Positions 56,352 through 64,000 of a stretch of 64,000 bases of DNA are shown in pieces. The stretch covers positions 30,740 to 94,739 of the forward strand of contig NZ_JAFMZZ010000004.1 of assembly GCF_017356245.1 (NCBI RefSeq), given 5' to 3'. Source of the DNA: Bordetella petrii (GTDB lineage: Bacteria; Pseudomonadota; Gammaproteobacteria; Burkholderiales; Burkholderiaceae_B). How positions within the stretch are numbered: position 1 is the first letter of the stretch; every line of letters begins with the position of its first letter. The notes beneath the pieces are model-generated. The model saw only the letters and a list, made by a program, of their open reading frames with translations. It did no database searches and had not been told where the DNA came from. A program made the translations under genes and the position numbers.

Positions 56352-58073
56352 ATGGCCTATTCCCCCCATCCCCCCGCTGGCGACACCACCGACGCCGTGC
56401 TGGCCATCCGCAACCTGTCGGTCGAAGTGGCCGGCGCCGGCAACCGGGTCGTACGCAACCTCAGCCTGGACGTCCACGCCGGCGAAACCGTCTGCGTGGT
56501 GGGCGAGTCCGGCTCGGGCAAATCGGTCAGCTCGCTGGCCGTCATGGGCCTGCTGCCGCCCGGGGTTCTGCTGCCCAGCGGTGCCGTGCGCGTCGAAGGC
56601 GAAGACGTCATCAGCGCCTCGCCGCGGCGCCTGCGCGAACTGCGCGCCACCCGCATGGCCATGGTTTTCCAGGAACCCATGACGGCGCTCAACCCGGTGC
56701 ATACCGTGGGCCGCCAGGTCGACGAAGTCCTGCGGCTGCACCGCCGCATGGCGCGCGCCGCGCGCCGCGCCAAGGTGCTGGACATGTTCCGTTCGGTGCA
56801 CCTGCCCGATGTCGAGCGCATCTACGATTCCTATCCGCATCAGCTGTCCGGCGGGCAGCGCCAGCGCATCGTCATCGCTATGGCGCTCATTCTGGAACCG
56901 CGCCTGCTGATCGCCGACGAGCCCACCACGGCGCTGGACGTCACCACGCAAAAGCAGATCCTGGCCCTGATCAAGGAACTGCAGGTCAGGCACCGCACCG
57001 CCGTCCTGTTCATCACGCACGACTTCGGCGTGGTGGCCGAGATCGCCGACCGCATCGTCGTGATGAACCGCGGCGACCTGATCGAAACCGGCACGCGCAG
57101 CGACATCCTGGCGCGCCCCCGGCAAAGCTACACGCGCCGGCTGGTATCGTCGGTGCCCAGCCTGGTTCCGGTGCGGCGCGACGCGCCGGCCGGCGACCCG
57201 GTGCTGCGCGTGCGCGGCCTGGGCCGCATCTACACCGACAAACGCTCATTCTGGAGCGGCGGCGCCCGCTCGGTGCAGGCCGCCAACGACGTCAACCTGG
57301 TATTGCGCAAGGGCGAGATCCTGGGCATCGTGGGCGAATCCGGCTCGGGCAAATCCACCGTGGCGCGCTGCATCCTGCGGCTTATCGAGCCCTCGGCCGG
57401 CAGCATGCTGATCGGCGGCGACGACATCTCCACCCTGTCGGGCGCGGCCCTGCGGCCGGTGCGCCGCCGCATCCAGATCGTCTTCCAGGACCCCTACCGG
57501 TCGCTCAATCCGCGCCGCAAAGTGGGCGATTCCATCATCGAAGGACTGCTGAATTTCGGCGAATCGCGCGAACGCGCGCTGGCGCGGGCCGCCGAAACCC
57601 TGCGCGTGGTGGGGCTGGGCGCCGACGCCATGGAGCGCTATCCGCACCAGTTTTCGGGGGGGCAGCGGCAGCGCATCTGCATTGCGCGCGCCCTGGTCAT
57701 GGAACCCGAAGTGCTGGTAGCCGACGAGGCCGTTTCCGCGCTGGATGTCTCGGTGCAGGCGCAGGTGCTCGAACTGCTCGAGCAAATCCGCCGGCGCACC
57801 GGCGTGGGCGTGCTGTTCATTACCCACGACCTGCGCGTGGCGGCGCAGATCTGCGACACCATCATGGTGATGCAGCGCGGCGCCGTGGTGGAAACCGGCG
57901 CCGCCGACGTGGTGCTGACCCGGCCCGCGCACGACTACACCCGCGCCCTGATCGACGCCGCGCCTGGGCGCGGCTGGGATTTCCGCAACTTCCGGCCGCT
58001 GGATGAGACCCACCCCCGAAGCGCTGCGCGCTTCCCCCTGCCCCCCCAGGCGCCAGGCTCCGAAGGTGCCTGA
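56352..58073 (+). CDS. Fused two-domain ABC transporter ATPase (DppD-DppF type)
   Basis: A 573-residue protein from ATG 56352 with two complete ATPase halves. Both have Walker A GESGSGKS (about 55 and 336) and signature motifs ([15 protein letters not shown] and [15 protein letters not shown]) with Walker [12 protein letters not shown] and [11 protein letters not shown]. It powers the peptide importer. The last 21 codons ([11 protein letters not shown] and beyond) come from dispersed repeats, so the natural C-terminus was replaced by repeat-encoded residues. Confidence 0.93.
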   Translation: MAYSPHPPAGDTTDAVLAIRNLSVEVAGAGNRVVRNLSLDVHAGETVCVVGESGSGKSVSSLAVMGLLPPGVLLPSGAVRVEGEDVISASPRRLRELRATRMAMVFQEPMTALNPVHTVGRQVDEVLRLHRRMARAARRAKVLDMFRSVHLPDVERIYDSYPHQLSGGQRQRIVIAMALILEPRLLIADEPTTALDVTTQKQILALIKELQVRHRTAVLFITHDFGVVAEIADRIVVMNRGDLIETGTRSDILARPRQSYTRRLVSSVPSLVPVRRDAPAGDPVLRVRGLGRIYTDKRSFWSGGARSVQAANDVNLVLRKGEILGIVGESGSGKSTVARCILRLIEPSAGSMLIGGDDISTLSGAALRPVRRRIQIVFQDPYRSLNPRRKVGDSIIEGLLNFGESRERALARAAETLRVVGLGADAMERYPHQFSGGQRQRICIARALVMEPEVLVADEAVSALDVSVQAQVLELLEQIRRRTGVGVLFITHDLRVAAQICDTIMVMQRGAVVETGAADVVLTRPAHDYTRALIDAAPGRGWDFRNFRPLDETHPRSAARFPLPPQAPGSEGA

Positions 58074-58076
58074 CAT
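58009..58076. repeat. Stacked family 2 and degenerate GGTGTC repeats, partly coding
   Basis: 58009-58039 is the 31-base copy of the element at 50747; 58049-58076 is a decayed GGTGTC palindrome (GGCGCCAGGCTCC, then AAGGTGCCTGAC). Both lie within or across the end of the ABC ATPase gene. Confidence 0.75.
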
Positions 58077-58108
58077 CGATGTATTGAACCCACTTGGAGC
58101 ACGACATC

Positions 58109-59584
58109 ATGCGTTGGCTGCTGGCGATGATCAAGCACGAGACCAATACGTTTTCGCCGGTGGCGACGCCGCTGGAGCGCTTCTTCCGCGGCAATCCCGA
58201 GATCCTGGCGGGCGAGCGCGCCATTCGCGCGTACGAAAACACCGATAGCGGGCTGGGCGGCTATATCGAGATCGCGCGCCGCGAGGGCGCCGAGATCGTC
58301 GTGCCGGTGGCGGCCGAATCCTGGCCCAGCGCCCCCACCGACACGGGCACCTATGAACGCCTGTGCCAGCTGGTGCTCGACGAGGTGCGGCGCGGCGGCT
58401 ATGACGCCATTCTGCTCGACCTGCACGGCGCCATGGTGGCCGAAGGCGTCGAAGACGCCGAAGGCAACCTGCTGCGCCGCCTGCGTGAAATCGATCCCGA
58501 CACCCCGGTGGGCGTCACGCTGGACATGCATGCCAATATCTACGACGACATCGTCAAGCATGCCACCGTCGTCACCGGCTTTCACACCTATCCCCACGTG
58601 GACATCCGCGCCAGCGGCGTGCGCGCGGCCGACACCATCGCCCGCACGCTGAAAAAGGAAATCCGCCCCGTCATGGCCTGGGCCAACAAGCCCATGCTGC
58701 CGCACATCATGTGCCAGGGCACGCATGCCGACCCCAACAAATCGCTGCAAGACCGCTGCCGGGCGCTGGAATCGCAGGGCGTGCTGGCGGCCTCGGTATT
58801 CGTGGGCTTCCCGCACGCCGATATCCGCGAAGCCGGCCTCAGCGCGGTCATCTGCACCGACGGCGACCTGCCGTCGGCCGAGCGCTATCGCGACGAATTG
58901 CTCGACGCCGCCTGGAACGGCCGCGAACAATGGGTGTTCCACTGCGAGCCGCTGGCCCCCGCCATCGCCCGCGCCAAGGCCATCGAGCGCGGCCCGGTGA
59001 TCCTGCTCGACCATTTCGACAACACCGGCTCGGGCGGCACCATGGACACCACCGCCGTGCTGGCCGAGATCCTGCGGCAAGAGCTCGACAACGTGGCGTT
59101 CTACGCGCTGTGCGATCCGCAGGCCGCGCAGCAGGCCGCGGCCGCCGGCGTGGGCGCCGACATCACCCTGGCCCTGGGCGGCAAGGTGTCCATGCCCGCC
59201 CTGAAACAGCAAAGCCAGCCGCTGTCGGTCGCCGGGCGGGTCAAGCTGGTATTCGACGGCGTGTATCTGAACCGCGGGCCCATGTACCGCGGCGTGCGCA
59301 ACGACACCGGCCTGACCGTAGTGTTCGATACCGGCCGCGTGCAAATCGTGGTCGTCTCGCGCCACCAAGAGCCCTTCGACATCAACTGCCTGCTATCGGC
59401 CGGCATCGACCCACTGCAAAAACGCTATGTGGCGCTGAAAAGCCGCGTGCACTGGCGTGCGGGTTTCGCGGACATGGCCACCGACATCATCGCCTGCACC
59501 GGCGTGGGTGTCACCACGTCCGACTACAGCCAGGTCGAATTCAAGCACGTGCGGCGGCCCATCTACCCGCTGGACCCGCTATGA
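58109..59584 (+). CDS. M81-family metallopeptidase (MlrC-like), second copy
   Basis: A 491-residue protein; ATG 58109 (MRWLLAMIKHETNTFSPVAT) follows GGAG, preferred to a TTG at 58094. Metal motifs LLDLHGAMV, TLDMHANIY and FHTYPHVDIRASG are intact, and the C-terminal half has DNTGSGGTMDTTAVL and TLALGGKVSMP. It is a clear but distant paralogue of the M81 protein at the start of the operon, so the two probably differ in specificity. Confidence 0.9.
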   Translation: MRWLLAMIKHETNTFSPVATPLERFFRGNPEILAGERAIRAYENTDSGLGGYIEIARREGAEIVVPVAAESWPSAPTDTGTYERLCQLVLDEVRRGGYDAILLDLHGAMVAEGVEDAEGNLLRRLREIDPDTPVGVTLDMHANIYDDIVKHATVVTGFHTYPHVDIRASGVRAADTIARTLKKEIRPVMAWANKPMLPHIMCQGTHADPNKSLQDRCRALESQGVLAASVFVGFPHADIREAGLSAVICTDGDLPSAERYRDELLDAAWNGREQWVFHCEPLAPAIARAKAIERGPVILLDHFDNTGSGGTMDTTAVLAEILRQELDNVAFYALCDPQAAQQAAAAGVGADITLALGGKVSMPALKQQSQPLSVAGRVKLVFDGVYLNRGPMYRGVRNDTGLTVVFDTGRVQIVVVSRHQEPFDINCLLSAGIDPLQKRYVALKSRVHWRAGFADMATDIIACTGVGVTTSDYSQVEFKHVRRPIYPLDPL

Positions 59585-59740
59585 GTTGTAGTTTTGTCGT
59601 CAGTCGAAACGACTGGTAACTCAGACGAAGAGACCGCAACTTCGCGCATCGTTATACTCGCCGCGGGCGGGGCTCGCCCCGGTCCGCCGGCCCTTGCGCC
59701 GCTGTCCGGACCGTATCCATAACTCAAGTTGGACGACACG

Positions 59741-61672
59741 ATGAAAAAGGCAGTGGGGATCACGGCAGGAGTGGTCATTGTGCTGGCGGCGGGCTGGCTG
59801 GGCGCCACCTGGTACACCGGCAAGCGCATCGAGGCCGAAGCGCCGGCCCGCCTGGAAGAAGTGAACCAGAAACTGGCCGACGCACTGTCGGGCATGGGGT
59901 TCGGCGTCACCATCAAGCAGATCGGCTACGAACGCCATTTCTTCACCAGCCAGGCCCGCTACGGCGTCTCGCTGGTCAAAGGGCCGGACGGTCCGGAAGA
60001 CCTGCCCCAGGGCACCGCCGAGTTCGTGTCCCGCATCCAGCACGGCCCCTTCCCCAAAGACGCCCTCGCTCGCGGCCACCTGATGCCCGCGCTCGCCTTC
60101 GTGCACGCCGAACTGGCCGCCAATGACGACCTCAAGCCGCTGTTCGAGCTGACCAAAGGCGCCACGCCCCTGTGGAGCGACACCATCGTCTCGTATAACG
60201 GCGATTCCACCGGCACCGCCGGCCTGGCGCCCATCGAATTCAGCAAAGACGGCGACGTCCTGAAATTCAGCGGCGCACATGCCGAAGGCCGCTACATCCG
60301 CTCCACCCAGAACTCGATCGGCCGTGTGACGATCGACCAAGTGGCGCTGGACGCCAGCAAAAGCGACCAGCCGGTCAAGCTGAACCTCGCGGGCCTGGTG
60401 TTCGACGTGGATACCCGCATGGGCCAGTTCGGCCTGGGGGTGGGCAGCTCGAGCGCGCAGGTCGAACGCATCGACATCCAGGACCTGGACACGGAAACCC
60501 AGGTAGCCCTGCAAGGGCTGGGCTATACGGCCGTGCTGGCCGAAAGCGGCAGCAACCTGAACCTGGAAGCCGGCTATCGCATCGGCCAGATCCAGGTCAA
60601 CGGCAAGGACTTCGGCAAGGGCCAGGCAAACCTGAAGCTCGAGCGCCTGGACGGCAAAGCCGTCAACGACCTGTCCAAACTCTACAACCAGATCGTCCAG
60701 GAAGTCGGCGAGGGCAGCACGGCCGATGCCGCGCTTACCGACGAGCGGCGCCAGGCCCTGCTGCAGCTGGGCCGCCAGCTGCTGGCCGGCAATCCGTCGA
60801 TGCGCCTGGATCCGGTCTTGTGGCAGACCGCCAAGGGTGAAAGCCGCCTTTCAGTGGCGATCGACCTGGCCAAGCCCGCGGCGCTGGACGCCGCCCCGCC
60901 GGCCGCCGACAACCTGCAGGCCATCGTGCAGCAAGCCATCAAGGGCATCGACGTAAAGGTCGCGCTGTCCAAGCCCATGGCGCAGGACCTGATCGCCCAG
61001 TACATGCAGGGCCAGGGCCTGGACGCGCAGCAGGCGTCCGCCGAAGCCGACGACCAGGTGCGCTCGCTGGCCGGCATGGCCGAAATGCTGAACCTCGGCA
61101 AGAACGACGGCGACAAGCTCGTGGCCTCTTTCCAGTACGCCGACGGCAAGGCCAACCTGAACGGCAACGAGATCCCCGCTGACGAACTCTTCGGCAACCT
61201 GCTGGGCGGCCTGGGCGGCGACGGCGAAGACGAGATGTCCGCCGCCGACGGCGGCATGCTCAGCTCGCTCGATCCGGCCCTGGTGGGCGACATTCTGGAC
61301 GAGGCCGGTTTCGCGTACGAAATCGGCGCTACCGCGCAGGGATATCCGCTGATAGAGATCGAGCCGGGCGACAGCGGCGCGGCAGGCCTGCGCGTCGAGT
61401 TCAACGACTGCGACATCGAAAGCGCCTGCTCCGACCTGCTGCTGCGCGCCAGCTTTGCATCGAAACAGCCCGTGCCGCTGAAGCTGCTGAACGACTGGAA
61501 CGTCCGCAACCGCTGGACCCGCGCCTACCTGGATACCGACAACCAGGCAGTGCTGGAAATGGACGTGAACGCCTACGGCGGCATCGGCGACAACGGCGCG
61601 GACTTCCTGGTCAAGACCTTCCTGGCTTCAGTACCGCAATTTGCCGAAACACTGGCCAGCGCGCCGCGCTAA
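59741..61672 (+). CDS. DUF945 (YdgA-like) protein
   Basis: A 643-residue protein from ATG 59741 (MKKAVGITAGVVIVLAAGWL) with one N-terminal membrane anchor. The early stretch RIEAEAPARLEEVNQKLAD followed by YERHFFTSQARYGV and a long beta-rich region marks DUF945/YdgA. The function is unknown; a periplasmic AsmA-like or envelope role is often suggested. It is monocistronic, with 156 bases before it. Confidence 0.85.
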   Translation: MKKAVGITAGVVIVLAAGWLGATWYTGKRIEAEAPARLEEVNQKLADALSGMGFGVTIKQIGYERHFFTSQARYGVSLVKGPDGPEDLPQGTAEFVSRIQHGPFPKDALARGHLMPALAFVHAELAANDDLKPLFELTKGATPLWSDTIVSYNGDSTGTAGLAPIEFSKDGDVLKFSGAHAEGRYIRSTQNSIGRVTIDQVALDASKSDQPVKLNLAGLVFDVDTRMGQFGLGVGSSSAQVERIDIQDLDTETQVALQGLGYTAVLAESGSNLNLEAGYRIGQIQVNGKDFGKGQANLKLERLDGKAVNDLSKLYNQIVQEVGEGSTADAALTDERRQALLQLGRQLLAGNPSMRLDPVLWQTAKGESRLSVAIDLAKPAALDAAPPAADNLQAIVQQAIKGIDVKVALSKPMAQDLIAQYMQGQGLDAQQASAEADDQVRSLAGMAEMLNLGKNDGDKLVASFQYADGKANLNGNEIPADELFGNLLGGLGGDGEDEMSAADGGMLSSLDPALVGDILDEAGFAYEIGATAQGYPLIEIEPGDSGAAGLRVEFNDCDIESACSDLLLRASFASKQPVPLKLLNDWNVRNRWTRAYLDTDNQAVLEMDVNAYGGIGDNGADFLVKTFLASVPQFAETLASAPR

Positions 61673-61822
61673 GACAGTCTGATTTGCATTGATATGATTT
61701 TTCGCAAAGTGTTCGCTTGCATGGTGAATACTTTGCGCCAGCGCGCGCCGTAAACTTTTCGGCGTCGCGCATCGCGGCCGGCCACACCGGCCGGCATCCC
61801 CCGGCGCGACGCCAAGCGCGCC

Positions 61823-62818
61823 ATGGAATTCCTTCCCCTGTTCCACTCCCTGCGAGGCCGCGCCGTCCTGCTTGTCGGCGGCGGCGACGTGGCATTGCGC
61901 AAGGCGCGGCTGCTTTACAGCGCCGGCGCCTTGCTGCGCGTGGTAGCCCCGCGCGTGCACCCCCAGATTCCTGCCCTGGCCGCCGAAATGCGCCAGCGCG
62001 CCTACGCCCCCACCGACCTCGACGGCGTCGCGCTGGCGGTCGCCGCCACCGACCAGGCCGCGCTCAACGCCGCCGTATCGGCGCAGGCCCAGGCGCGCGG
62101 CATCCCGGTCAATGTGGTGGATTCTCCCAGCCTGTGCAGCGCCCTGTTTCCCGCCATCGTCGATCGTTCGCCGCTGGTGGTGGCGGTCGGCAGCGGCGGC
62201 CACGCCCCGGTGCTGGCCCGGCTGGCGCGCGCCCAGATCGAAACCCGGCTGCCCGCCCGCTACGGCCAGCTGGCCAGCCTGGCCAGGCAGTTCCGCGGCC
62301 GCGTCAAGTCGCTGCTGCCCAGCGTGCAGCAGCGCCGCCTGTTCTGGGAAGACATTTTCCAGGGTCCGGTTGCCGAAGCCCTGCTCGCCGGCCAGCCCGA
62401 ACTGGCGCGGCGCCTGCTCGAAGCCCGGCTGGCGGGCCCGGCCCCGCAGGCATCGGGCGAGGTCTACTGGGTAGGCGCTGGCCCGGGCGACCCCGACCTG
62501 CTCACCTTTCGCGCCCTGCGGCTGATGCAACAGGCCGATATCGTGCTCAGCAGCCCCTGCATCCCGTCGTCCATCGTCGACCTGTGCCGCCGCGACGCCG
62601 ACCGCATCGCGCCGCGCCCGCCCGCCGCCGGCACCGCCCCCTGCTGCAGCCTGCAACTCATCGAACTGGCCCGGCAGGGCAAGCGGGTACTGCTGCTGGT
62701 GGCCGGCAATGCCGCCGCCCATGAACACGGCGGCGCGCTCGATGCCCTGGCGGCGCACGGCATCCCGTTCCAGGTAGTGCCGGGCGTCGACAGCCTGGCG
62801 GCGCCAGCGCCCGCCTGA
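61823..62818 (+). CDS. CysG-like protein: intact dehydrogenase/ferrochelatase half, degenerate methyltransferase half
   Basis: A 331-residue protein, far shorter than the usual 460-480. The N-terminal part matches siroheme synthase ([52 protein letters not shown]), keeping the NAD site and the VVD Asp. From about residue 213 a uroporphyrinogen methyltransferase domain begins ([20 protein letters not shown]) but its SAM-site GGDPFIFGRGGEE equivalent reads [13 protein letters not shown], and it stops just after the FQVVPG motif. It probably converts precorrin-2 to siroheme only. Confidence 0.8.
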   Translation: MEFLPLFHSLRGRAVLLVGGGDVALRKARLLYSAGALLRVVAPRVHPQIPALAAEMRQRAYAPTDLDGVALAVAATDQAALNAAVSAQAQARGIPVNVVDSPSLCSALFPAIVDRSPLVVAVGSGGHAPVLARLARAQIETRLPARYGQLASLARQFRGRVKSLLPSVQQRRLFWEDIFQGPVAEALLAGQPELARRLLEARLAGPAPQASGEVYWVGAGPGDPDLLTFRALRLMQQADIVLSSPCIPSSIVDLCRRDADRIAPRPPAAGTAPCCSLQLIELARQGKRVLLLVAGNAAAHEHGGALDALAAHGIPFQVVPGVDSLAAPAPA

Positions 62819-62853
62819 AGCATCGGCCCTCCACACTTACCGCCCATTCCACC

Positions 62854-63534
62854 ATGCAGCCCCACCGCGTCCATCACCAGATCCTTCGCAGCCACCATCT
62901 GTTCGAGCCCTTGAGCGAAGCGCAACTCGACACCCTGCTGGAAACGGCCCGGCTGCTCAATGTCGACAAGGGCGAAAAACTGTTCCACCAGGGCGAACCC
63001 GCCCATGCCTTCTACTTTGTGATCGCCGGCACGGTAAAAATCTATCGCCTGACGCCGGACGGCCAGGAAAAAGTCTTCGACGTGATCGGCGGCCGCCAGA
63101 CCTTCGCCGAAGCCATGATGCTGATGGACACCCCCGACTACGTGGCGTCGGCGCAGGCCATCGCGCCTTCGCAGCTGTACCGGTTTTCCAACAGCACCTA
63201 TATGGAACTGCTGCAGAACAACAGCAAGCTGACCTTCGCCCTGCTGGGCAAGCTCTGCATCCGGCTGCACCAGCGCATCAACGAAATCGAAACCCTGTCC
63301 CTGAAGAACGCCACCCACCGCGTGGTGCGCTACCTGCTCACCCAGCTGGCGCGGCACCCCGACTGCGACAGCTTCGAGCTGCCCATGGCCAAGCGGCTGG
63401 TTGCGGGCCACCTGTCGATCCAGCCTGAAACCTTCTCGCGCATCATCCGCCACCTGATCGACGAAGGCATCATCACCCAGCGCGGCAACCATATCTGCGT
63501 GCTGAACAGCCAGCGCCTGGAACTTTTCGAATAA
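62854..63534 (+). CDS. Crp/Fnr-family regulator, Dnr-like
   Basis: A 226-residue regulator. The cyclic-nucleotide-binding fold (GEKLFHQGEPAHAFYFVIAG) is followed by a helix-turn-helix with the FNR-type recognition residues in QPETFSRIIRHL. The N-terminal cysteine cluster needed for an Fe-S sensor is absent (only three scattered Cys), so it is nearer to Dnr/NnrR-type nitrogen-oxide sensors. It is followed by a DnrP-like gene, supporting that view. Confidence 0.85.
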   Translation: MQPHRVHHQILRSHHLFEPLSEAQLDTLLETARLLNVDKGEKLFHQGEPAHAFYFVIAGTVKIYRLTPDGQEKVFDVIGGRQTFAEAMMLMDTPDYVASAQAIAPSQLYRFSNSTYMELLQNNSKLTFALLGKLCIRLHQRINEIETLSLKNATHRVVRYLLTQLARHPDCDSFELPMAKRLVAGHLSIQPETFSRIIRHLIDEGIITQRGNHICVLNSQRLELFE

Positions 63535-63549
63535 TCCGCACGCTCTGCC

Positions 63550-63741
63550 ATGTCCGATTGCCTGTACTGCCAGCGCGCCGCCCCAACCGGCGCCCACGAT
63601 TGCCCGCATTGCGGCATGCCCCTGCCCGTCTCGGCCGAACGCGCCCGCCAGCGCCGCCTGCGGCGCTTCCAGTGGTTCTGCGCCGGCCTGGCCGTGTTCT
63701 GCGCCATCATGATCTACTGGCTGCCACGCACTTTGACGTAA
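63550..63741 (+). CDS. DnrP-like zinc-ribbon membrane protein
   Basis: A 63-residue protein with two CxxC pairs (CLYCQ and CPHCG) forming a zinc ribbon and one C-terminal membrane helix (FCAGLAVFCAIMIYWLP). It starts 15 bases after the Dnr-like gene. Proteins of this shape next to dnr are called DnrP; the function is not established. Confidence 0.65.
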   Translation: MSDCLYCQRAAPTGAHDCPHCGMPLPVSAERARQRRLRRFQWFCAGLAVFCAIMIYWLPRTLT

Positions 63742-63874
63742 CCCCGCTATGTAGCCCTGCGCACTTCCCCCACACCGCACCGCCAGGTGTCTGATACCCA
63801 TGGCGCTACCTTAAGGCGAAAGACGGCGTTTTGAGGGGCTTCGCCCCGGTATCGGGCTCCGTGGGCCGTCGCCA

Positions 63875-63905
63875 GGTGTCTGACTCCCGCAGGGTGTCAG
63901 GCACC
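63875..63905. repeat. GGTGTC-type palindrome near the right edge
   Basis: GGTGTCTGAC with the mirror GTCAGGCACC, 31 bases. A half copy (AGGTGTCTGATACC) lies at 63785-63798, and a GGGGCTTCGCCCC hairpin lies between them. Nothing else is supported from 63742 to the edge. Confidence 0.8.
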
Positions 63906-64000
63906 TGGATAAGCTGGCCGATCCTGCGATACGGGTGCTGAGCGGCGGTTCGAATTCAACTATCGCAGTCCCGCGTCGTGCGGGCCAGCGGTGTCGGCGC

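Noticed and set aside
59581-59619. 12-codon ORF (MSCSFVVSRNDW) overlapping the second M81 stop, with a CAGTCG/CGACTG hairpin
   Set aside because: Too short, no ribosome site of its own, and the hairpin lacks a T-run.
63960-64000. Possible 3' end of a minus-strand gene (…AGPHDAGLR then stop)
   Set aside because: Only 13 codons are inside the window, with no motif to support it.
1-64000. CRISPR array, rRNA operon, insertion sequence
   Set aside because: No regularly spaced direct repeats, rRNA sequence or transposase frame was found.

Overview
The window is high-GC DNA whose gene families and gene order point to a betaproteobacterium of the Alcaligenaceae, Bordetella/Achromobacter-like. The markers are a lolB-ispE-tRNA-prs-rplY-pth-ychF block, hmgA-fahA beside a LysR gene, several TRAP and peptide ABC operons, and dispersed GGTGTC-type palindromes. 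This is inferred from gene content; the species cannot be named from the window alone.

Layout. 1-3640: end of a mobile island, with a type III-like restriction/helicase gene running off the left edge, a 47-codon remnant that looks like the start of a lost helicase, a Fic-domain gene with palindromic operators, and a P4-type integrase next to the 3' end of ychF. 3646-11522 (minus): housekeeping (ychF, a CPBP protease, pth, rplY, prs, tRNA-Gln, ispE, lolB, a TPR protein), then divergent mutM. 12642-19277: an MBL/flavin monooxygenase/DUF2783 operon, a LysR regulator and hmgA-fahA (homogentisate breakdown). 19356-24863: a FadR-type regulator divergent from a uronate dehydrogenase-lactonase-TRAP operon. 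24856-28283: a two-component system and a GlcD-like flavin oxidase. 28454-31434: phosphomannomutase/phosphoglucomutase and pgi. 31439-42853 (minus): a surface polysaccharide operon with an initiating transferase, WbpO- and WbpP-like enzymes for UDP-GalNAcA, a MurJ-like flippase, four GT4 transferases and an AsnB-like amidotransferase; no polymerase is visible.

42854-43570 holds no conventional gene but contains a compact minus-strand transcription unit: a sigma70-like promoter, a 15-codon leaderless ORF, a CU-rich stretch copying the 16S anti-Shine-Dalgarno core, and a strong terminator. This is the best candidate here for an undescribed regulatory RNA. 43571-50744: coq7, an OsmC gene, thyA-folA, and a MocR regulator divergent from a beta-alanine catabolism pair. 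51330-59584: a complete peptide-type ABC importer bracketed by two M81 (MlrC-like) metallopeptidase genes, with a 25-bp inverted repeat and a C10 tract in front. 59741-63741: a DUF945 protein, a CysG-like protein whose methyltransferase half is truncated and degenerate, a Dnr-like Crp/Fnr regulator and a DnrP-like zinc-ribbon protein.

Two families of dispersed repeats occur between genes, and one pair supplies the C-terminal codons of the ABC ATPase gene. All functional calls rest on motif recognition by eye; no database search was run.
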